Positions 52,459 through 64,000 of a DNA stretch of 64,000 bases are shown piece by piece. The DNA lies in NCBI RefSeq assembly GCF_003572205.1, contig NZ_QXNY01000006.1:475087-539086 (forward strand), given 5' to 3'. The translations under genes and the position numbers were made by a program. The number at the start of each line of letters is the position of its first letter. Position 1 is the stretch's first letter. The notes under the pieces were generated by a model. That model worked only from the letters and a program-made list of their open reading frames with translations, made no database searches and had not been told where the DNA came from. This DNA comes from Algihabitans albus (GTDB lineage: Bacteria > Pseudomonadota > Alphaproteobacteria > Kiloniellales > DSM-21159).

Positions 52459-53371
52459 CCAGCACCAGGGGCAGGGTCAGCATGGCCAGCAGGGTCTGCG
52501 CGGTGATGAGGCTCGCCATCAGCGTGGCGTCGCCGCCGAGCTGGCGGGCCAGGATGTAGGCGCTGGTGGCGGTCGGCAGGCCGTTGAAGAGGACGGCCAC
52601 GAAGGCGGCGGTGCCCTCCACCCCCAGCAGCCAGCAGCCGGCCCAGGTCAGGGCCGGCAGGACCGCCAGCTTGAGCAGGCTGCTCAGCAGGACCGGACGT
52701 CCAGCCGCGCGAGCCGCCTGCAGGTCGAGCGCGGCGCCGACGCAGAGCAGGCCGAGGGGCAGGGCGGCGCTGCCGAGGATCAGCAGGGTCTCGCCCAGCA
52801 CCGGCGGCAGCCCGATGCCCGTCACGTTGAGCAGGCCGCCGGCCGCGCAGCCGAGAATCAGCGGGTTGGTCGCGACCTGTTTGATCAGGCCGCTCGGGGT
52901 CGGCTGGGCCGCCGTGCCGAAGCGGGCCAGGAAGCTGACGCAGAGCAGGTTCACCAGCGGCACGATGGCGGCCACGGCCACGGCCGCCGCCGCGACGCCG
53001 GCCTCGCCCGCGACACCGAAGGCCACGGCGAGACCGATGTAGGTGTTCATGCGCACGGCCCCTTGATAGAGGCTGGTGAAGCCGGGACCGCCCAGGCCGA
53101 ACCGGGACTCGAGCAGGGGTCGCGCCAGCAGCAGCGCCAGGGTCATGACCAGGATCGCGGCGACGATGGCGCCGGCCATGGGCAGCACCTCCAGCTCGCT
53201 GAAGTCGGCGCGCGCCAGGGTCGTGGCCAGCAGGACCGGGAAGAAGCAGAAGTAGGTCAGCCGCTCCGCCGGCGCCCAGAACCCCTCGCCGGGAAACTGC
53301 CGCCGGCGCAGCAGCCAGCCGAGGAAGATCAGCAGGAAGACCGGCAGGATGACCAGCGCTATGACGGTCAC
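52442..53371 (-). CDS. AEC-family permease (auxin efflux carrier type)
   Basis: 309 residues from GTG 53371, whose GTGA overlaps the ruvX stop. About ten hydrophobic helices; the start [20 protein letters not shown] is typical, and NPLILGCAAGGLLN together with LFNGLPTATSAYILA are conserved AEC segments. Members export or import small organic acids such as malonate or malate. Alphaproteobacterial relatives are of unknown substrate. Its 3' end is triplicated in the repeat at 52375-52458. Confidence 0.9.
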   Translation of the reverse strand: MTVIALVILPVFLLIFLGWLLRRRQFPGEGFWAPAERLTYFCFFPVLLATTLARADFSELEVLPMAGAIVAAILVMTLALLLARPLLESRFGLGGPGFTSLYQGAVRMNTYIGLAVAFGVAGEAGVAAAAVAVAAIVPLVNLLCVSFLARFGTAAQPTPSGLIKQVATNPLILGCAAGGLLNVTGIGLPPVLGETLLILGSAALPLGLLCVGAALDLQAARAAGRPVLLSSLLKLAVLPALTWAGCWLLGVEGTAAFVAVLFNGLPTATSAYILARQLGGDATLMASLITAQTLLAMLTLPLVLAPLVP

Positions 53372-53880
53372 GCCGGATCTCCCGCACCCTCGGCAGGACC
53401 GCCGGGCCGGCCGTACGCCAGCGCGTCCAGCGCGCCCTGCAGGATATAGGCGGCGGCCATCTTGTCCACGACCTCTGCCCGCCGCTTGCGGGTCATGTCC
53501 GCCTCGTCGATCAGCAGCCGCTGGACGGCGGCGGTCGAGAGGCGCTCGTCCCAGAAGGCGATGGGCAGATCCAGGCCGGCGAGCTCGATCAGGTTGCGGG
53601 CGAACTGCCGGGTCGACTGGGCGCGCGGGCCCTCGCTGCCGTCCATGTTGACCGGCAGGCCGAGGATCAGGCCACCGACCCGCCGCTCTTCCAGGACGCG
53701 CTTCAGCGCCTCGGCATCCGCCGTGAACTTGGCCCGGCGCAGGGTCTCCAGGGGCGAGGCCAGCTTGCGGTCGCCGTCCGAGATCGCGAGACCGATGGTC
53801 TTGCTGCCCAGGTCCAGGCCGAGCAGGCGGGCGCGGGCCGGCAGCCGCTCCGGCAGATCGTGCAGGTCGAGCAGGGTCAT
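53368..53880 (-). CDS. ruvX: Holliday-junction resolvase-like RuvX (YqgF)
   Basis: 170 residues with an RNase H-like fold: [17 protein letters not shown] (first Asp near 24), [21 protein letters not shown] near 80 and [15 protein letters not shown] near 120 are the YqgF markers. It is involved in 16S rRNA 5' maturation and proposed junction resolution. The gene is divergent from gatCAB, a conserved arrangement, with about 200 bases between starts. Confidence 0.94.
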   Translation of the reverse strand: MTLLDLHDLPERLPARARLLGLDLGSKTIGLAISDGDRKLASPLETLRRAKFTADAEALKRVLEERRVGGLILGLPVNMDGSEGPRAQSTRQFARNLIELAGLDLPIAFWDERLSTAAVQRLLIDEADMTRKRRAEVVDKMAAAYILQGALDALAYGRPGGPAEGAGDPA

Positions 53881-54081
53881 GCAGCCGATCAGTAAGCGGG
53901 GGACCGCCGGAGCACAAGCCGTCGCAAGGGTTGCGATACCAGCCCCTGTCCGCGCTTTCTTCTCGCTCGCCGCCTTGTGAGCCTGCCGAGCCGGTGCTAG
54001 CTTCCGCCGCGCTTTCGCGGAGCCTGCGGTCTCCGGCGAAGCGGTCTGAACTCCTTATCCGAAGCGAGGCGTTTTCTTCCC

Positions 54082-54369
54082 ATGGCGATCGACAAGGCCA
54101 CGGTTCACGGCATCGCCAAGCTCGCGCGCATCAAGATCGACGAGGCGGAAGCCGAGTCGCTGGTCGGCGAGCTGAGCAACATCCTCGACTGGGTCGAGCA
54201 GTTGGGGCAGGTGGACACCGAGGGCGTGCGGCCCATGACCTCGGTGGTCGAGATGCGCCTGCCGCTGCGGGCCGACGCGATGACCGACGGCGGCAAGCCG
54301 GACGACGTCCTGCGCAACGCGCCGGAGGCGGCGCATGGCTTCTTCGTGGTGCCGAAGGTGGTGGAATGA
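54082..54369 (+). CDS. gatC: Glutamyl-tRNA(Gln)/aspartyl-tRNA(Asn) amidotransferase subunit C
   Basis: 95 residues: [20 protein letters not shown] at the N-terminus, [19 protein letters not shown] in the middle and the C-terminal FFVVPKVVE motif. GatC wraps around GatA and GatB and stabilises the complex. Its stop overlaps the gatA start as ATGA. Confidence 0.96.
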   Translation: MAIDKATVHGIAKLARIKIDEAEAESLVGELSNILDWVEQLGQVDTEGVRPMTSVVEMRLPLRADAMTDGGKPDDVLRNAPEAAHGFFVVPKVVE

Positions 54370-55844
54370 GCGATCTGACTCGCATGGAGCTTTCCGAAGC
54401 GCGCGACCTGCTGACCAGGAAGTCGCTCTCCGCCAAGGAGCTGACCGAGGCGCATATCGCCGCGGTCGAGGCGGCCCGTCCGCTCAACGCCTTTGTCACC
54501 GAGACGCCGGAGAAAGCCCTGGCCATGGCCGAGGCCTCCGACGCGCGCCGCGCGAAAGGCGAGGTGGGGCTGCTCGACGGCCTGCCGCTGGCGATCAAAG
54601 ACCTCTTCTGTACCGAGGGCGTGCAGACCACGGCCTCCAGCCACATCCTCGAGGGGTTCGTGCCGACCTACGAGGCGACCGTCACCGCCAATCTCTGGCG
54701 CGAGGGCGCGGTGCTGCTGGGCAAGACCAACATGGACGAGTTCGCCATGGGCTCCTCCAACATGACCAGCCACTTCGGCGGGGTCGAGAATCCCTGGCAT
54801 CGCGCGGGCAGCAATCAGAAGCTGGTACCCGGCGGCTCCTCCGGCGGTTCGGCCGCCGCCGTGGCCGCGCGTTGCGCGCTGGCGGCGACCGGCACGGACA
54901 CCGGCGGCTCGATCCGCCAGCCGGCGGCCTTCGCCGGGGTCGTCGGCCTCAAGCCGACCTACGGACGCTGCTCGCGCTGGGGCGTCGTCGCCTTCGCCTC
55001 CTCGCTCGACCAGCCTGGGCCCATGACCCGCAGCGTGCGCGACGCGGCGCTGATGCTGCGCGCCATGGCCAGCTACGATCCCAAGGACTCGACCTCCGTC
55101 GACCGCGGCGTCCCGGACTACGAGGCGGCGCTGACGGGCGAGGTCAAGGGCCTGCGCATCGGCGTGCCGAAGGAGTACCGGGTCGAGGGCATGCCGCCCG
55201 AGATCGACCGGCTCTGGCAACAGGGCATGGACTGGCTGACGGCGGCCGGCGCCGAGCTGCGCGAGGTCAGCCTGCCGCACACGAAGTACGCCCTTCCGAC
55301 CTACTACATTATCGCGCCGGCCGAGGCCTCCTCCAACCTCGCGCGCTACGACGGTGTGCGCTACGGCCTGCGCGAGCCCGGCGACGGCACCCTGACCGAC
55401 CTCTACGAGTCCACCCGCGCCGCCGGCTTCGGCGCCGAGGTCAAACGGCGCCTGCTGATCGGCACCTACGTGCTCTCCGCAGGCTACTACGACGCCTACT
55501 ACAACAAGGCCCGCCAGGTGCGCAGCCTGATCGCCCGCGACTTCACCGAGTCCTTCAACGAGGTCGACCTGCTGCTGACGCCGACCGCGCCCTCCGCCGC
55601 CTTCGCCATGGGCGAGAAGATGGACGATCCGCTGGCGATGTACCTGAACGACGTCTTCACCGTCCCCGCTTCGCTGGCGGGACTGCCCGGCATCTCCCTG
55701 CCGGCGGGCCCGTCCGACGAGGGCTTGCCGCTCGGCCTGCAGCTGATCGGCCGCGCCTTCGACGAGGAGACGCTGCTGCGCGCCGCCGGCGTGCTGGAGA
55801 CGGCGGCCGGTTTCGACAGCTTGCCGAGTTTCCTGGCGGCCTAG
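54366..55844 (+). CDS. gatA: Glutamyl-tRNA(Gln)/aspartyl-tRNA(Asn) amidotransferase subunit A
   Basis: 492 residues from ATG 54366. The amidase-signature triad: Lys in AIKDLFC (near 77), cis-Ser and Ser in [13 protein letters not shown] and [13 protein letters not shown] (near 155-180). It releases ammonia from glutamine and channels it to GatB. Operon gatC-gatA-gatB; gatB follows 57 bases downstream. Confidence 0.97.
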   Translation: MSDLTRMELSEARDLLTRKSLSAKELTEAHIAAVEAARPLNAFVTETPEKALAMAEASDARRAKGEVGLLDGLPLAIKDLFCTEGVQTTASSHILEGFVPTYEATVTANLWREGAVLLGKTNMDEFAMGSSNMTSHFGGVENPWHRAGSNQKLVPGGSSGGSAAAVAARCALAATGTDTGGSIRQPAAFAGVVGLKPTYGRCSRWGVVAFASSLDQPGPMTRSVRDAALMLRAMASYDPKDSTSVDRGVPDYEAALTGEVKGLRIGVPKEYRVEGMPPEIDRLWQQGMDWLTAAGAELREVSLPHTKYALPTYYIIAPAEASSNLARYDGVRYGLREPGDGTLTDLYESTRAAGFGAEVKRRLLIGTYVLSAGYYDAYYNKARQVRSLIARDFTESFNEVDLLLTPTAPSAAFAMGEKMDDPLAMYLNDVFTVPASLAGLPGISLPAGPSDEGLPLGLQLIGRAFDEETLLRAAGVLETAAGFDSLPSFLAA

Positions 55845-55901
55845 GGATCGGGCCGTGAGCAGCGGGACGGGAAGCGTGATGGATAAGAGGATGAGCGCGC
55901 G

Positions 55902-57368
55902 ATGACCCTGATCGAGGGTGACACGGGGACCTGGGAAGTGGTGATCGGCCTGGAGGTGCATGCCCAGGTGATCTCTCACTCCAAGCTCTTTTCCGGAGCC
56001 TCCACCGCCTTCGGGGCGGAGCCGAACAGCCAGGTGTCGCTGGTCGATGCGGCCCTGCCCGGCATGCTGCCGGTGCTCAACCGGGTCTGCGTCGAGCAGG
56101 CGATCCGCACCGGCCTGGGGCTGAACGCCAGGATCAACCACCTCTCGGTCTTCGAGCGGAAGAATTACTTCTATCCGGACCTGCCGGCCGGCTATCAGAT
56201 CAGCCAGTACGCCCATCCCATCGTCGGCGAGGGGACCATCCTGCTCGACTTGGAGGAGGGCGCGACCCGGGAGGTCGGGATCGAGCGCCTGCATCTGGAG
56301 CAGGACGCCGGCAAGTCGCTGCACGACCAGGATCCCTACAAGACCTTCGTCGACCTCAACCGGGCCGGCGTGGCGCTGATGGAGATCGTCTCCAAGCCCG
56401 ACCTGCGCTCGGCCGCCGAAGCTGGCGCCTACCTGCGCAAGCTGCGCTCGATCCTGCGCTATCTCGGCACCTGCGACGGCAACATGGACGAGGGCTCCAT
56501 GCGCTGCGACGTGAACCTCTCGGTGCGCCGTCCGGGCGACCCGCTGGGCACGCGCACCGAGACCAAGAACGTCAATTCCATCCGCTACGTGCAGCAGGCC
56601 ATCGAGATCGAGACGCGGCGCCAGATCGAGGTGGTCGAAGGCGGCGGCAGCATCGTGCAGGAGACGCGCCTGTTCGACCATCGCAGCGGCGAGACCCGCG
56701 CGATGCGCTCGAAGGAGGAGGCGCACGACTACCGCTACTTCCCCGACCCGGACCTGCTGCCGCTGGAGCTCGACCCGGCCTGGGTGGAGGAGGTGCGGGC
56801 GGGCCTGCCGGAGCTGCCCGACGCCAAGAAGCGCCGCTTCATCGAGGACTACGGCCTCAGCGCCTATGACGCGGCCGTGCTGGTCGCCGAGAAGGCCAAC
56901 GCCGACTTCTACGAGTCGGTGGTGGAGGCCGGTCCCAAGGGACGGCGCGATCCCAAGATCGCCGCCAACTGGGTCACGGTGAACTACTTCGGCGCCCTCA
57001 ACGCCTCCGGCGCCGGGCTCGCGGATGCGCCGGTCGATGCGGCCAAGCTGGGCGGCCTGCTCGACCTGATCGCCGACGACACCATCTCCGGCCGGATCGC
57101 GAAGGAGGTCTTCGAGGTCATGTGGGAGACTGGCAAGTCCGCCGCCGAGATCGTCGAGGCCAAGGGCTTGAAGCAGATCACCGACAGCGGCGCACTGGAG
57201 GCGATCGTGGCTCAGGTGATCGCCGACAACCCCGAGCAGGCCCAGCAGGCCCTCGAGGGCAACCCCAAGGTCCTCGGCTGGTTCGTCGGCCAGGTGATGA
57301 AGGCGAGCCAGGGCAAGGCCAACCCCGGCCTGGTCAACAAGCTGCTGCGCGAAAAGCTGGGCGGCTGA
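55902..57368 (+). CDS. gatB: Glutamyl-tRNA(Gln)/aspartyl-tRNA(Asn) amidotransferase subunit B
   Basis: 488 residues. [12 protein letters not shown] (near 11), [19 protein letters not shown] (near 85), [13 protein letters not shown] and the [13 protein letters not shown] block are diagnostic of the kinase/transamidase cradle. The helical and YqeY-like tail (about 350-488) binds tRNA. It activates the misacylated Glu or Asp and accepts ammonia from GatA. Confidence 0.97.
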   Translation: MTLIEGDTGTWEVVIGLEVHAQVISHSKLFSGASTAFGAEPNSQVSLVDAALPGMLPVLNRVCVEQAIRTGLGLNARINHLSVFERKNYFYPDLPAGYQISQYAHPIVGEGTILLDLEEGATREVGIERLHLEQDAGKSLHDQDPYKTFVDLNRAGVALMEIVSKPDLRSAAEAGAYLRKLRSILRYLGTCDGNMDEGSMRCDVNLSVRRPGDPLGTRTETKNVNSIRYVQQAIEIETRRQIEVVEGGGSIVQETRLFDHRSGETRAMRSKEEAHDYRYFPDPDLLPLELDPAWVEEVRAGLPELPDAKKRRFIEDYGLSAYDAAVLVAEKANADFYESVVEAGPKGRRDPKIAANWVTVNYFGALNASGAGLADAPVDAAKLGGLLDLIADDTISGRIAKEVFEVMWETGKSAAEIVEAKGLKQITDSGALEAIVAQVIADNPEQAQQALEGNPKVLGWFVGQVMKASQGKANPGLVNKLLREKLGG

Positions 57369-57470
57369 CGTTTCGACCCATCTTCCGGCTGACTCTGCCG
57401 CTCTTGCGTCATAGGCGTTATGCGGCGCGACCGGGTGCCTTGAGCGGCCCTGCGTGGTAGCGCTTCGGCC

Positions 57471-58391
57471 ATGAGCAGTCCGTCGAAAACAGCCTCCCAC
57501 TCCTTCGCCCTCGCGGCGAAGCTGGCGCCGGCGACCTTCGTCTGCCTTTGGGCGACGGGCTTCATCGGGGCCAAGCTCGGGTTGCCCTATGTCGAGCCGC
57601 TGACCTTCCTGGCCCTGCGCTTCGCGCTGGTGGTGGCGATCATGGCGCCGGCGGCCGTCCTGCTCGGCGCGGTCTGGCCGAAGCTGAGCACGACGGGGCA
57701 TGTCGCGGTCGTCGGACTCCTGATCCACGGCGGCTATCTGGGCGGCGTCTTCGTCGCCATCTCGCTCGGCATGTCGGCGGGGCTCTCCGCGCTGATCGTG
57801 TCGCTGCAGCCGCTGCTGACGGCGGCGCTGGTCGGGCCGCTGCTCGGCGAGCGGGTCACGCGCCGGCAGATCGCCGGCCTGGTCCTGGGGCTGGCCGGAG
57901 TCGCGCTGGTCCTCTCCGGCAAGCTGGCGCCCTCGGACTCCGGCACGCTCTTCTCCGGTTTCGGACTGGATGCCGTCGTCTGCGCGCTGGTCGCTCTGTT
58001 CTCGATCACCGTCGGCGTGGTCTACCAGAAGCGCTTCTGCGCCGAGGTCGACCTGCGGGCCGGCGCGGTCGTGCAGTATGCGGCGGCCGGGCTGGCCATC
58101 GGCGCCCTGGCGCTGATCTTCGAGACCAACCGCGTCGTCTGGCACCTCGACCTGGTGATCGCGCTGGGCTGGCTGGTGCTGGTGCTCTCGGTCGGCGCGG
58201 TCAGCCTGCTGATGATGCTGATCCGGCTCGGCGAGGCTTCGCGCGTCGCCAGTCTCTTCTATCTCGTGCCGCCGGTGACGGCCCTGGTCGCCTTCTTCCT
58301 CTTCGACGAGCGGCTGGGACCGCTGGCGCTGGCCGGCATGGTCGTCGCGGTCCTGGGTGTCGCCCTGGTGGTGACCGAGCGTAAAAGCTAG
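57471..58391 (+). CDS. EamA-family (DMT superfamily) transporter
   Basis: 306 residues with about ten membrane helices in two EamA halves (roughly 15-145 and 160-300). FVCLWATGFIGAKLGLPYVEPLTFLALRF at the start (ends given) and VSLQPLLTAALVGPLLGERV near 110 are the family consensus. It is presumably an exporter of amino acids or other small metabolites. It lies 102 bases after gatB, on the same strand but probably with its own promoter. Confidence 0.9.
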   Translation: MSSPSKTASHSFALAAKLAPATFVCLWATGFIGAKLGLPYVEPLTFLALRFALVVAIMAPAAVLLGAVWPKLSTTGHVAVVGLLIHGGYLGGVFVAISLGMSAGLSALIVSLQPLLTAALVGPLLGERVTRRQIAGLVLGLAGVALVLSGKLAPSDSGTLFSGFGLDAVVCALVALFSITVGVVYQKRFCAEVDLRAGAVVQYAAAGLAIGALALIFETNRVVWHLDLVIALGWLVLVLSVGAVSLLMMLIRLGEASRVASLFYLVPPVTALVAFFLFDERLGPLALAGMVVAVLGVALVVTERKS

Positions 58392-58493
58392 GGCGCCCCT
58401 CCGCAGGTTGAGTGCAATGCAGCAGTGGGACGGCTAGACTGCCGCCGTTCCCGATGCGCCGAGTCCACGGGCGCCACTCAGTCCTGAGCCGCT

Positions 58494-60227
58494 ATGCACG
58501 AGCACGACCTCAGCTACCTGCAGGATATTCTCTACTTTCTGCTTGCCGCAGTGGTGATCGTACCGCTGGCGCGCCAGCTCCGTTCCAGCCCCGTGCTCGG
58601 TTACCTCGCCGCAGGCGTGGTGATCGGCCCCTCGCTCCTGGGCCTGATCGAAGAGACCGAGTCGATCCTGATCCTGGCCGAGTTCGGCATCGTCTTCCTG
58701 CTCTTCGCCATTGGCCTGGAACTCTCCGTCGAGCGCCTGAAGGTCCTGAAGCGCTATGTCTTCGGATTGGGGACGACCCAGGTGGTGGTGACGGCGGCCG
58801 CGATCGCCCTCGTTCTGATCGCGTTCGGCCAGCCACCGGCGGCCGCCCTGGTGATCGGCGGCGGGCTCGCGCTCTCTTCCACGGCTTTCGTGCTGCAGAT
58901 GCTGGTGGAGCGGGGCGAGCTGGCGGCCCGCTTCGGGCGGGTGGCCTTCTCCATCCTGCTGCTGCAGGACCTGGCGATCGTACCGCTGCTGGCTCTGGTG
59001 CCGCTGCTGGGCGCCGAAGGCTCCAGCGTCCTTCTCGCGCTCGGCCTGGCGGCGGTCAAGGCGACGGCGGCGGTGGGGCTGACGCTGCTCGCCGGCCGCT
59101 TCCTGCTGCGCCCGGTCTACCGGGTCGTGGCTCAGACCCGCAGCACGGAACTTTTCGTCGCCACCACGCTCCTGGTCCTGCTGGGCACCGGCTACCTCAT
59201 GGTGCTGGCCGGCGTCTCCATGGCGCTCGGCGCCTTCCTGGCCGGGCTGCTGCTGTCGGGCACCGAGTACCGGCATCAGGTCGAGGCGGACATCCGGCCC
59301 TTCCGGGGCCTGCTGCTCGGTCTCTTCTTCATGGCGGTGGGGCTGCAGATCGACCTTGGCTTGATCGCGGAGCATGCCGTCACGGTGGCGCTGGCGGTGG
59401 TGGCGCTGATGCTCGGCAAGGCCCTGGTGATCTACGGTCTCTGCCGGGCCTTCGGCCTGCCGGACGAGATCGCCGCGCGGGTCGGCCCGCTGCTGGCCCA
59501 GGGCGGCGAGTTCGGTTTCGTGCTGGTCGGCGGCGGCATGGTGGTCGGCGTGGTGCCGCCGGTGACCGGCCAGCTCGCCCTGGCCGTGGTGGCGATGACC
59601 ATGGTGCTGACGCCGCTCTCCGCCTGGGCCGGGCAGCGCCTGTCGCATCGGATCGCGCAGCGTCAGGCCGCGAGCGGCGGTCTGCCCGACATCGCCGAGG
59701 AGGTGGAGGATCTGCAGGACCATGTGGTGATCGCCGGCTTCGGCCGGGTCGGCCAGACCATCGCGCAGGTCCTCGCCGAGGCTCACGTTCCCTATGTCGG
59801 CCTGGATCTGGACCACGACCGGGTGCGCCGCTGCCGCGGCCTGGATCTGCCCGTCTATTACGGCGACGCCAGCCAGGTCGACGTGCTCCACACCGCCGGG
59901 CTGGAGCGGGCCAAGGCGGCCGTGATCACCCTGGACAACCCCGAGGCCGCGAGCCATACGGTGGCGGCGCTGCGCGAGCGGGCGCCGGAGATCCCGATCT
60001 TCGTGCGGGCGCGCGATCTCGGTCACCGCGACGAACTGGAAGCGCAGGGGGCGACGGCGGTGGTGCCGGAAACCATCGAAGCCTCCCTGCAGCTTGCTGG
60101 CATCGTGCTCGGGGCGCTAGGAGCCGGCGACAGCGCCACCGTGATCGTGGAAGACTACCGGCGCGAGAACTACGCCAAGCTGGGCGAGATCATCACCCCG
60201 CGCGGGCGCCGTTCGGTTGAAGACTAA
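58494..60227 (+). CDS. CPA2 monovalent cation:proton antiporter with TrkA-N domain (KefB/YbaL type)
   Basis: 577 residues. Residues about 5-385 form 12-13 membrane helices of a Na+/H+ exchanger fold, with FGIVFLLFAIGLELS and LFFMAVGLQIDLGLI conserved. A RCK/TrkA-N domain follows (VIAGFGRVGQTIAQVLAEAHVPYVGLD shown by its start; near 410) that binds nucleotide and gates flux. YbaL/KefB-like proteins exchange K+ for H+. No KefF/KefG ancillary gene is adjacent. Confidence 0.92.
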   Translation: MHEHDLSYLQDILYFLLAAVVIVPLARQLRSSPVLGYLAAGVVIGPSLLGLIEETESILILAEFGIVFLLFAIGLELSVERLKVLKRYVFGLGTTQVVVTAAAIALVLIAFGQPPAAALVIGGGLALSSTAFVLQMLVERGELAARFGRVAFSILLLQDLAIVPLLALVPLLGAEGSSVLLALGLAAVKATAAVGLTLLAGRFLLRPVYRVVAQTRSTELFVATTLLVLLGTGYLMVLAGVSMALGAFLAGLLLSGTEYRHQVEADIRPFRGLLLGLFFMAVGLQIDLGLIAEHAVTVALAVVALMLGKALVIYGLCRAFGLPDEIAARVGPLLAQGGEFGFVLVGGGMVVGVVPPVTGQLALAVVAMTMVLTPLSAWAGQRLSHRIAQRQAASGGLPDIAEEVEDLQDHVVIAGFGRVGQTIAQVLAEAHVPYVGLDLDHDRVRRCRGLDLPVYYGDASQVDVLHTAGLERAKAAVITLDNPEAASHTVAALRERAPEIPIFVRARDLGHRDELEAQGATAVVPETIEASLQLAGIVLGALGAGDSATVIVEDYRRENYAKLGEIITPRGRRSVED

Positions 60228-60258
60228 GGATTCTTGTAAGATCCCATGAGGAGTTGAG

Positions 60259-62303
<2,045 letters not shown>

Positions 62304-62307
<4 letters not shown>

Positions 62308-63206
62308 CTGCGACAGCAATCCGCGTCGTTGAGGTGGGACCGCGCGACGGACTGCAGAACGAGACCGCCCTGGTGCCGACCGCGGTGAAGGTGGAGCTGA
62401 TCGAGCGGCTGGCCGCCGCCGGCCTGCCGGCGGTCGAAGCCGGCGCCTTCGTCAGCCCGAAGTGGGTGCCGCAGATGACCGATACGGCCGAGGTGCTGGC
62501 ATCCCTGAGCCGCCGGCCCGAGACGGCCTATCCCGTGCTGGTTCCCAACGAGACGGGGTTGGCCCGCGCCCTGGAGAGCCGGGTCGAGGAGATCGCGGTT
62601 TTCGGTGCGGCCTCGGAGAGCTTCAGCCAGCGCAACATCAACTGCTCCATCGAAGAGTCCCTGGCGCGCTTCCGGCCGGTCTGCGAAGGGGCGCTGGCCG
62701 CCGGCATGCGAGTGCGCGGCTATGTCTCCTGCGTGTTGGGCTGTCCCTACGAAGGCGACATCGATCCCGGCAAGGTGGCCCAGGTCTCCACCGCCCTGGT
62801 GGAGATGGGCTGCTACGAGATTTCGCTCGGCGACACCATCGGCGTCGGCACCGCCGGCAAGGCGCGGACCCTGATCCGCCGCGTGGCCGAGGCGGTTCCG
62901 CGTGACCGGTTGGCGGTGCATTTCCACGACACCTACGGTCAGGCGCTGGCCAATATCCTGGCTTGCCTGGAGGAGGGGGTCGCGACGGTCGATTCCTCCG
63001 TCGCCGGGCTCGGCGGCTGCCCCTACGCGAAGGGCGCCTCGGGGAACGTGGCGACCGAGGACCTGCTCTATCTGCTAGAGGGTCTGGGGCTGGAGACCGG
63101 CGTCGACTTCGACGCCGTGGTGGCCGCCGGTCGCTTTATTTCGGACCATCTGGGCCGCGCCCCTGTTTCCAAGGTTTCCCAGGCCTTGGCGGGCAAGGCG
63201 GCCTAG
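62304..63206 (+). CDS. mvaB: Hydroxymethylglutaryl-CoA lyase
   Basis: 300 residues from GTG 62304. RVVEVGPRDGLQNE (near 8-21) carries the metal-binding Asp and catalytic Arg; GCPYEGDIDPGKV, SLGDTIGVGTAG, VHFHDTYGQALAN (His-x-His metal site near 203) and the Cys loop GLGGCPYAKGASGNVATED (near 235) are complete. It splits HMG-CoA into acetyl-CoA and acetoacetate, the last step of leucine catabolism. It overlaps the carboxylase gene by four bases. Confidence 0.95.
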
Positions 63207-63277
63207 CTGTCCACAGCCCGGACCGGACGGGCGGCTTGGCAGCGCAGGAGCGCTGCGCCACTTTCTCGAGTGACATC

Positions 63278-63697
63278 ATGACGTTGCATCTCATCAAACT
63301 TTCCGTGGGCAGCGAAGACGTGGACTCGCTGACGCGGTGGCAGGCCGGGCGGCTGAAGCAGCACGGAGAGATCTGGCACGGCACCCGCATGCGGCCGAAG
63401 CGCGGCGCCGAGTTGCTGGAGGGCGGCTCGATCTACTGGGTGATTCGTGGTCTGGTGCAGTGCCGGCAGTCCCTGCTGGATCTGGAAGAGGCCAAGGACG
63501 AGAACGGGCGTCCCTATACGCGGCTGATGCTCGATCCCGAGTTGGTGCGGGTCGTGCCGCGTGCCCAACGGCCCTTCCAGGGCTGGCGGTATCTGCGTCC
63601 GGATCAGGCGCCGCGCGATCTGACCCTTGCCGGAGCCGAAGCCGACGATCTGCCGCCGGCGCTTTGGGCGGAACTGCGCGAGCTTGGCTTGATGTGA
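63278..63697 (+). CDS. DUF1489 family protein
   Basis: 139 residues: HLIKLSVGSEDVDSLTRWQ, then TRMRPKRGAELLEGGSIYWVIRG and CRQSLLDLEE, and near the end RPFQGWRYLRPDQAP. This set is characteristic of DUF1489, small alphaproteobacterial proteins without known function. Predicted soluble, mixed alpha/beta. It starts 71 bases after mvaB, possibly on the same transcript but not obviously part of the pathway. Confidence 0.85.
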   Translation: MTLHLIKLSVGSEDVDSLTRWQAGRLKQHGEIWHGTRMRPKRGAELLEGGSIYWVIRGLVQCRQSLLDLEEAKDENGRPYTRLMLDPELVRVVPRAQRPFQGWRYLRPDQAPRDLTLAGAEADDLPPALWAELRELGLM

Positions 63698-64000
63698 GCC
63701 CTATGCGAGCCGTGCGGCTTCGGCTTGGTAAGAAAGGTTGCGGTTTTCTGAATTTCCCTCTGGACAAGGGGCGGTCCCACCGCCTATATCCAGCGCCGCT
63801 TCAGGGCGTTGCCGCAACCTTCGATGGCTGCGGCGGTGCCGACGAGGCTTCCGGATAGACAGGCCAAATTTGCAGCGCCTTGGGCGTTGCAGCGGGGACT
63901 TGTCGCTCCTATACTCTTTGGCCTTCGCGAGCGACGCGAGTCGCGAGGGAAGGTTGTTAAGCGGTCACGTCGACCGTCTGCTGATTGACATTGTTGGTAT
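63698..64000. other. Intergenic region at the window end
   Basis: 303 bases with no supported gene. A two-part hairpin at 63923-63952 (outer CTTC/GAAG, inner GCGAC-gcga-GTCGC) lies near the end. TTGACA at about 63985 could be the -35 box of a promoter pointing out of the window. Confidence 0.4.

Noticed and set aside
54105..58145. Very long open frame on the minus strand across gatC, gatA, gatB and the EamA gene
   Set aside because: It is antisense to well-established genes, rich in Arg/Gly/Asp/Gln typical of GC-biased shadow frames, and has no domain.

Overview
The window is GC-rich and densely coded. It carries lptD/lptG/surA (a Gram-negative outer membrane with LPS), GatCAB, a bactofilin beside an M23 peptidase, a TRAP transporter and the gene orders gatCAB/ruvX, pyrB-pyrC'-plsY-dprA-topA-rnr and lptG-lptD-surA-rsmA. 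Together these point to an alphaproteobacterium, probably of the Rhodospirillales/Kiloniellales type; this placement is inferred from gene content and order. I recognise no rRNA, tRNA or CRISPR array.

1-7.7 kb is accessory catabolism. After the tail of an AbrB-type membrane protein comes a GntR/FCD regulator. Then follows one co-directional operon: a 48-codon remnant of an HMG-CoA-lyase-like gene, an MmgE/PrpD protein, a Sua5/YrdC-fold protein, a first isochorismatase-fold amidase, a complete TRAP transporter (dctP-dctQ-dctM) and a second isochorismatase-fold amidase. Both the regulator and the operon are preceded by the same near-palindromic box. The substrate is unknown; the enzyme set suggests a small organic acid carrying an amide or N-carbamoyl group.

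7.8-17.5 kb mixes core genes (CinA-like domain protein, sfsA, map, radC) with a disturbed zone. That zone has an A/T-rich mini-island (orphan methyltransferase and a small convergent gene), then an rsgA gene flanked by a truncated and a full copy of the same LysE-type exporter gene, an alpha/beta hydrolase and an uncharacterised protein.

17.5-30.5 kb is core: SDR, yicC, gmk, rsmA, surA, lptD, lptG, pepA, M23 peptidase and bactofilin. The expected lptF and pdxA are absent, and the gap where lptF would lie holds two large palindromic repeats. An IS5-type transposase relic follows at 30.6-30.9 kb.

31-50.4 kb holds a tightly overlapped trio (HAD dehalogenase, alpha/beta hydrolase, threonine-dehydratase-like), then slt, dapA, smpB, Nudix, S41 protease, rnr, an inserted TetR plus AhpD-like pair with its own perfect operator palindrome, topA, dprA, plsY, a catalytically impaired dihydroorotase homologue and pyrB.

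50.4-64 kb holds mtgA, a CaiB-type CoA-transferase, an AEC permease with a triplicated 28-bp repeat over its stop codon, ruvX, gatCAB, an EamA exporter, a KefB-type antiporter, and biotin carboxylase (mccA-like) plus HMG-CoA lyase for leucine catabolism. A DUF1489 gene closes the window.
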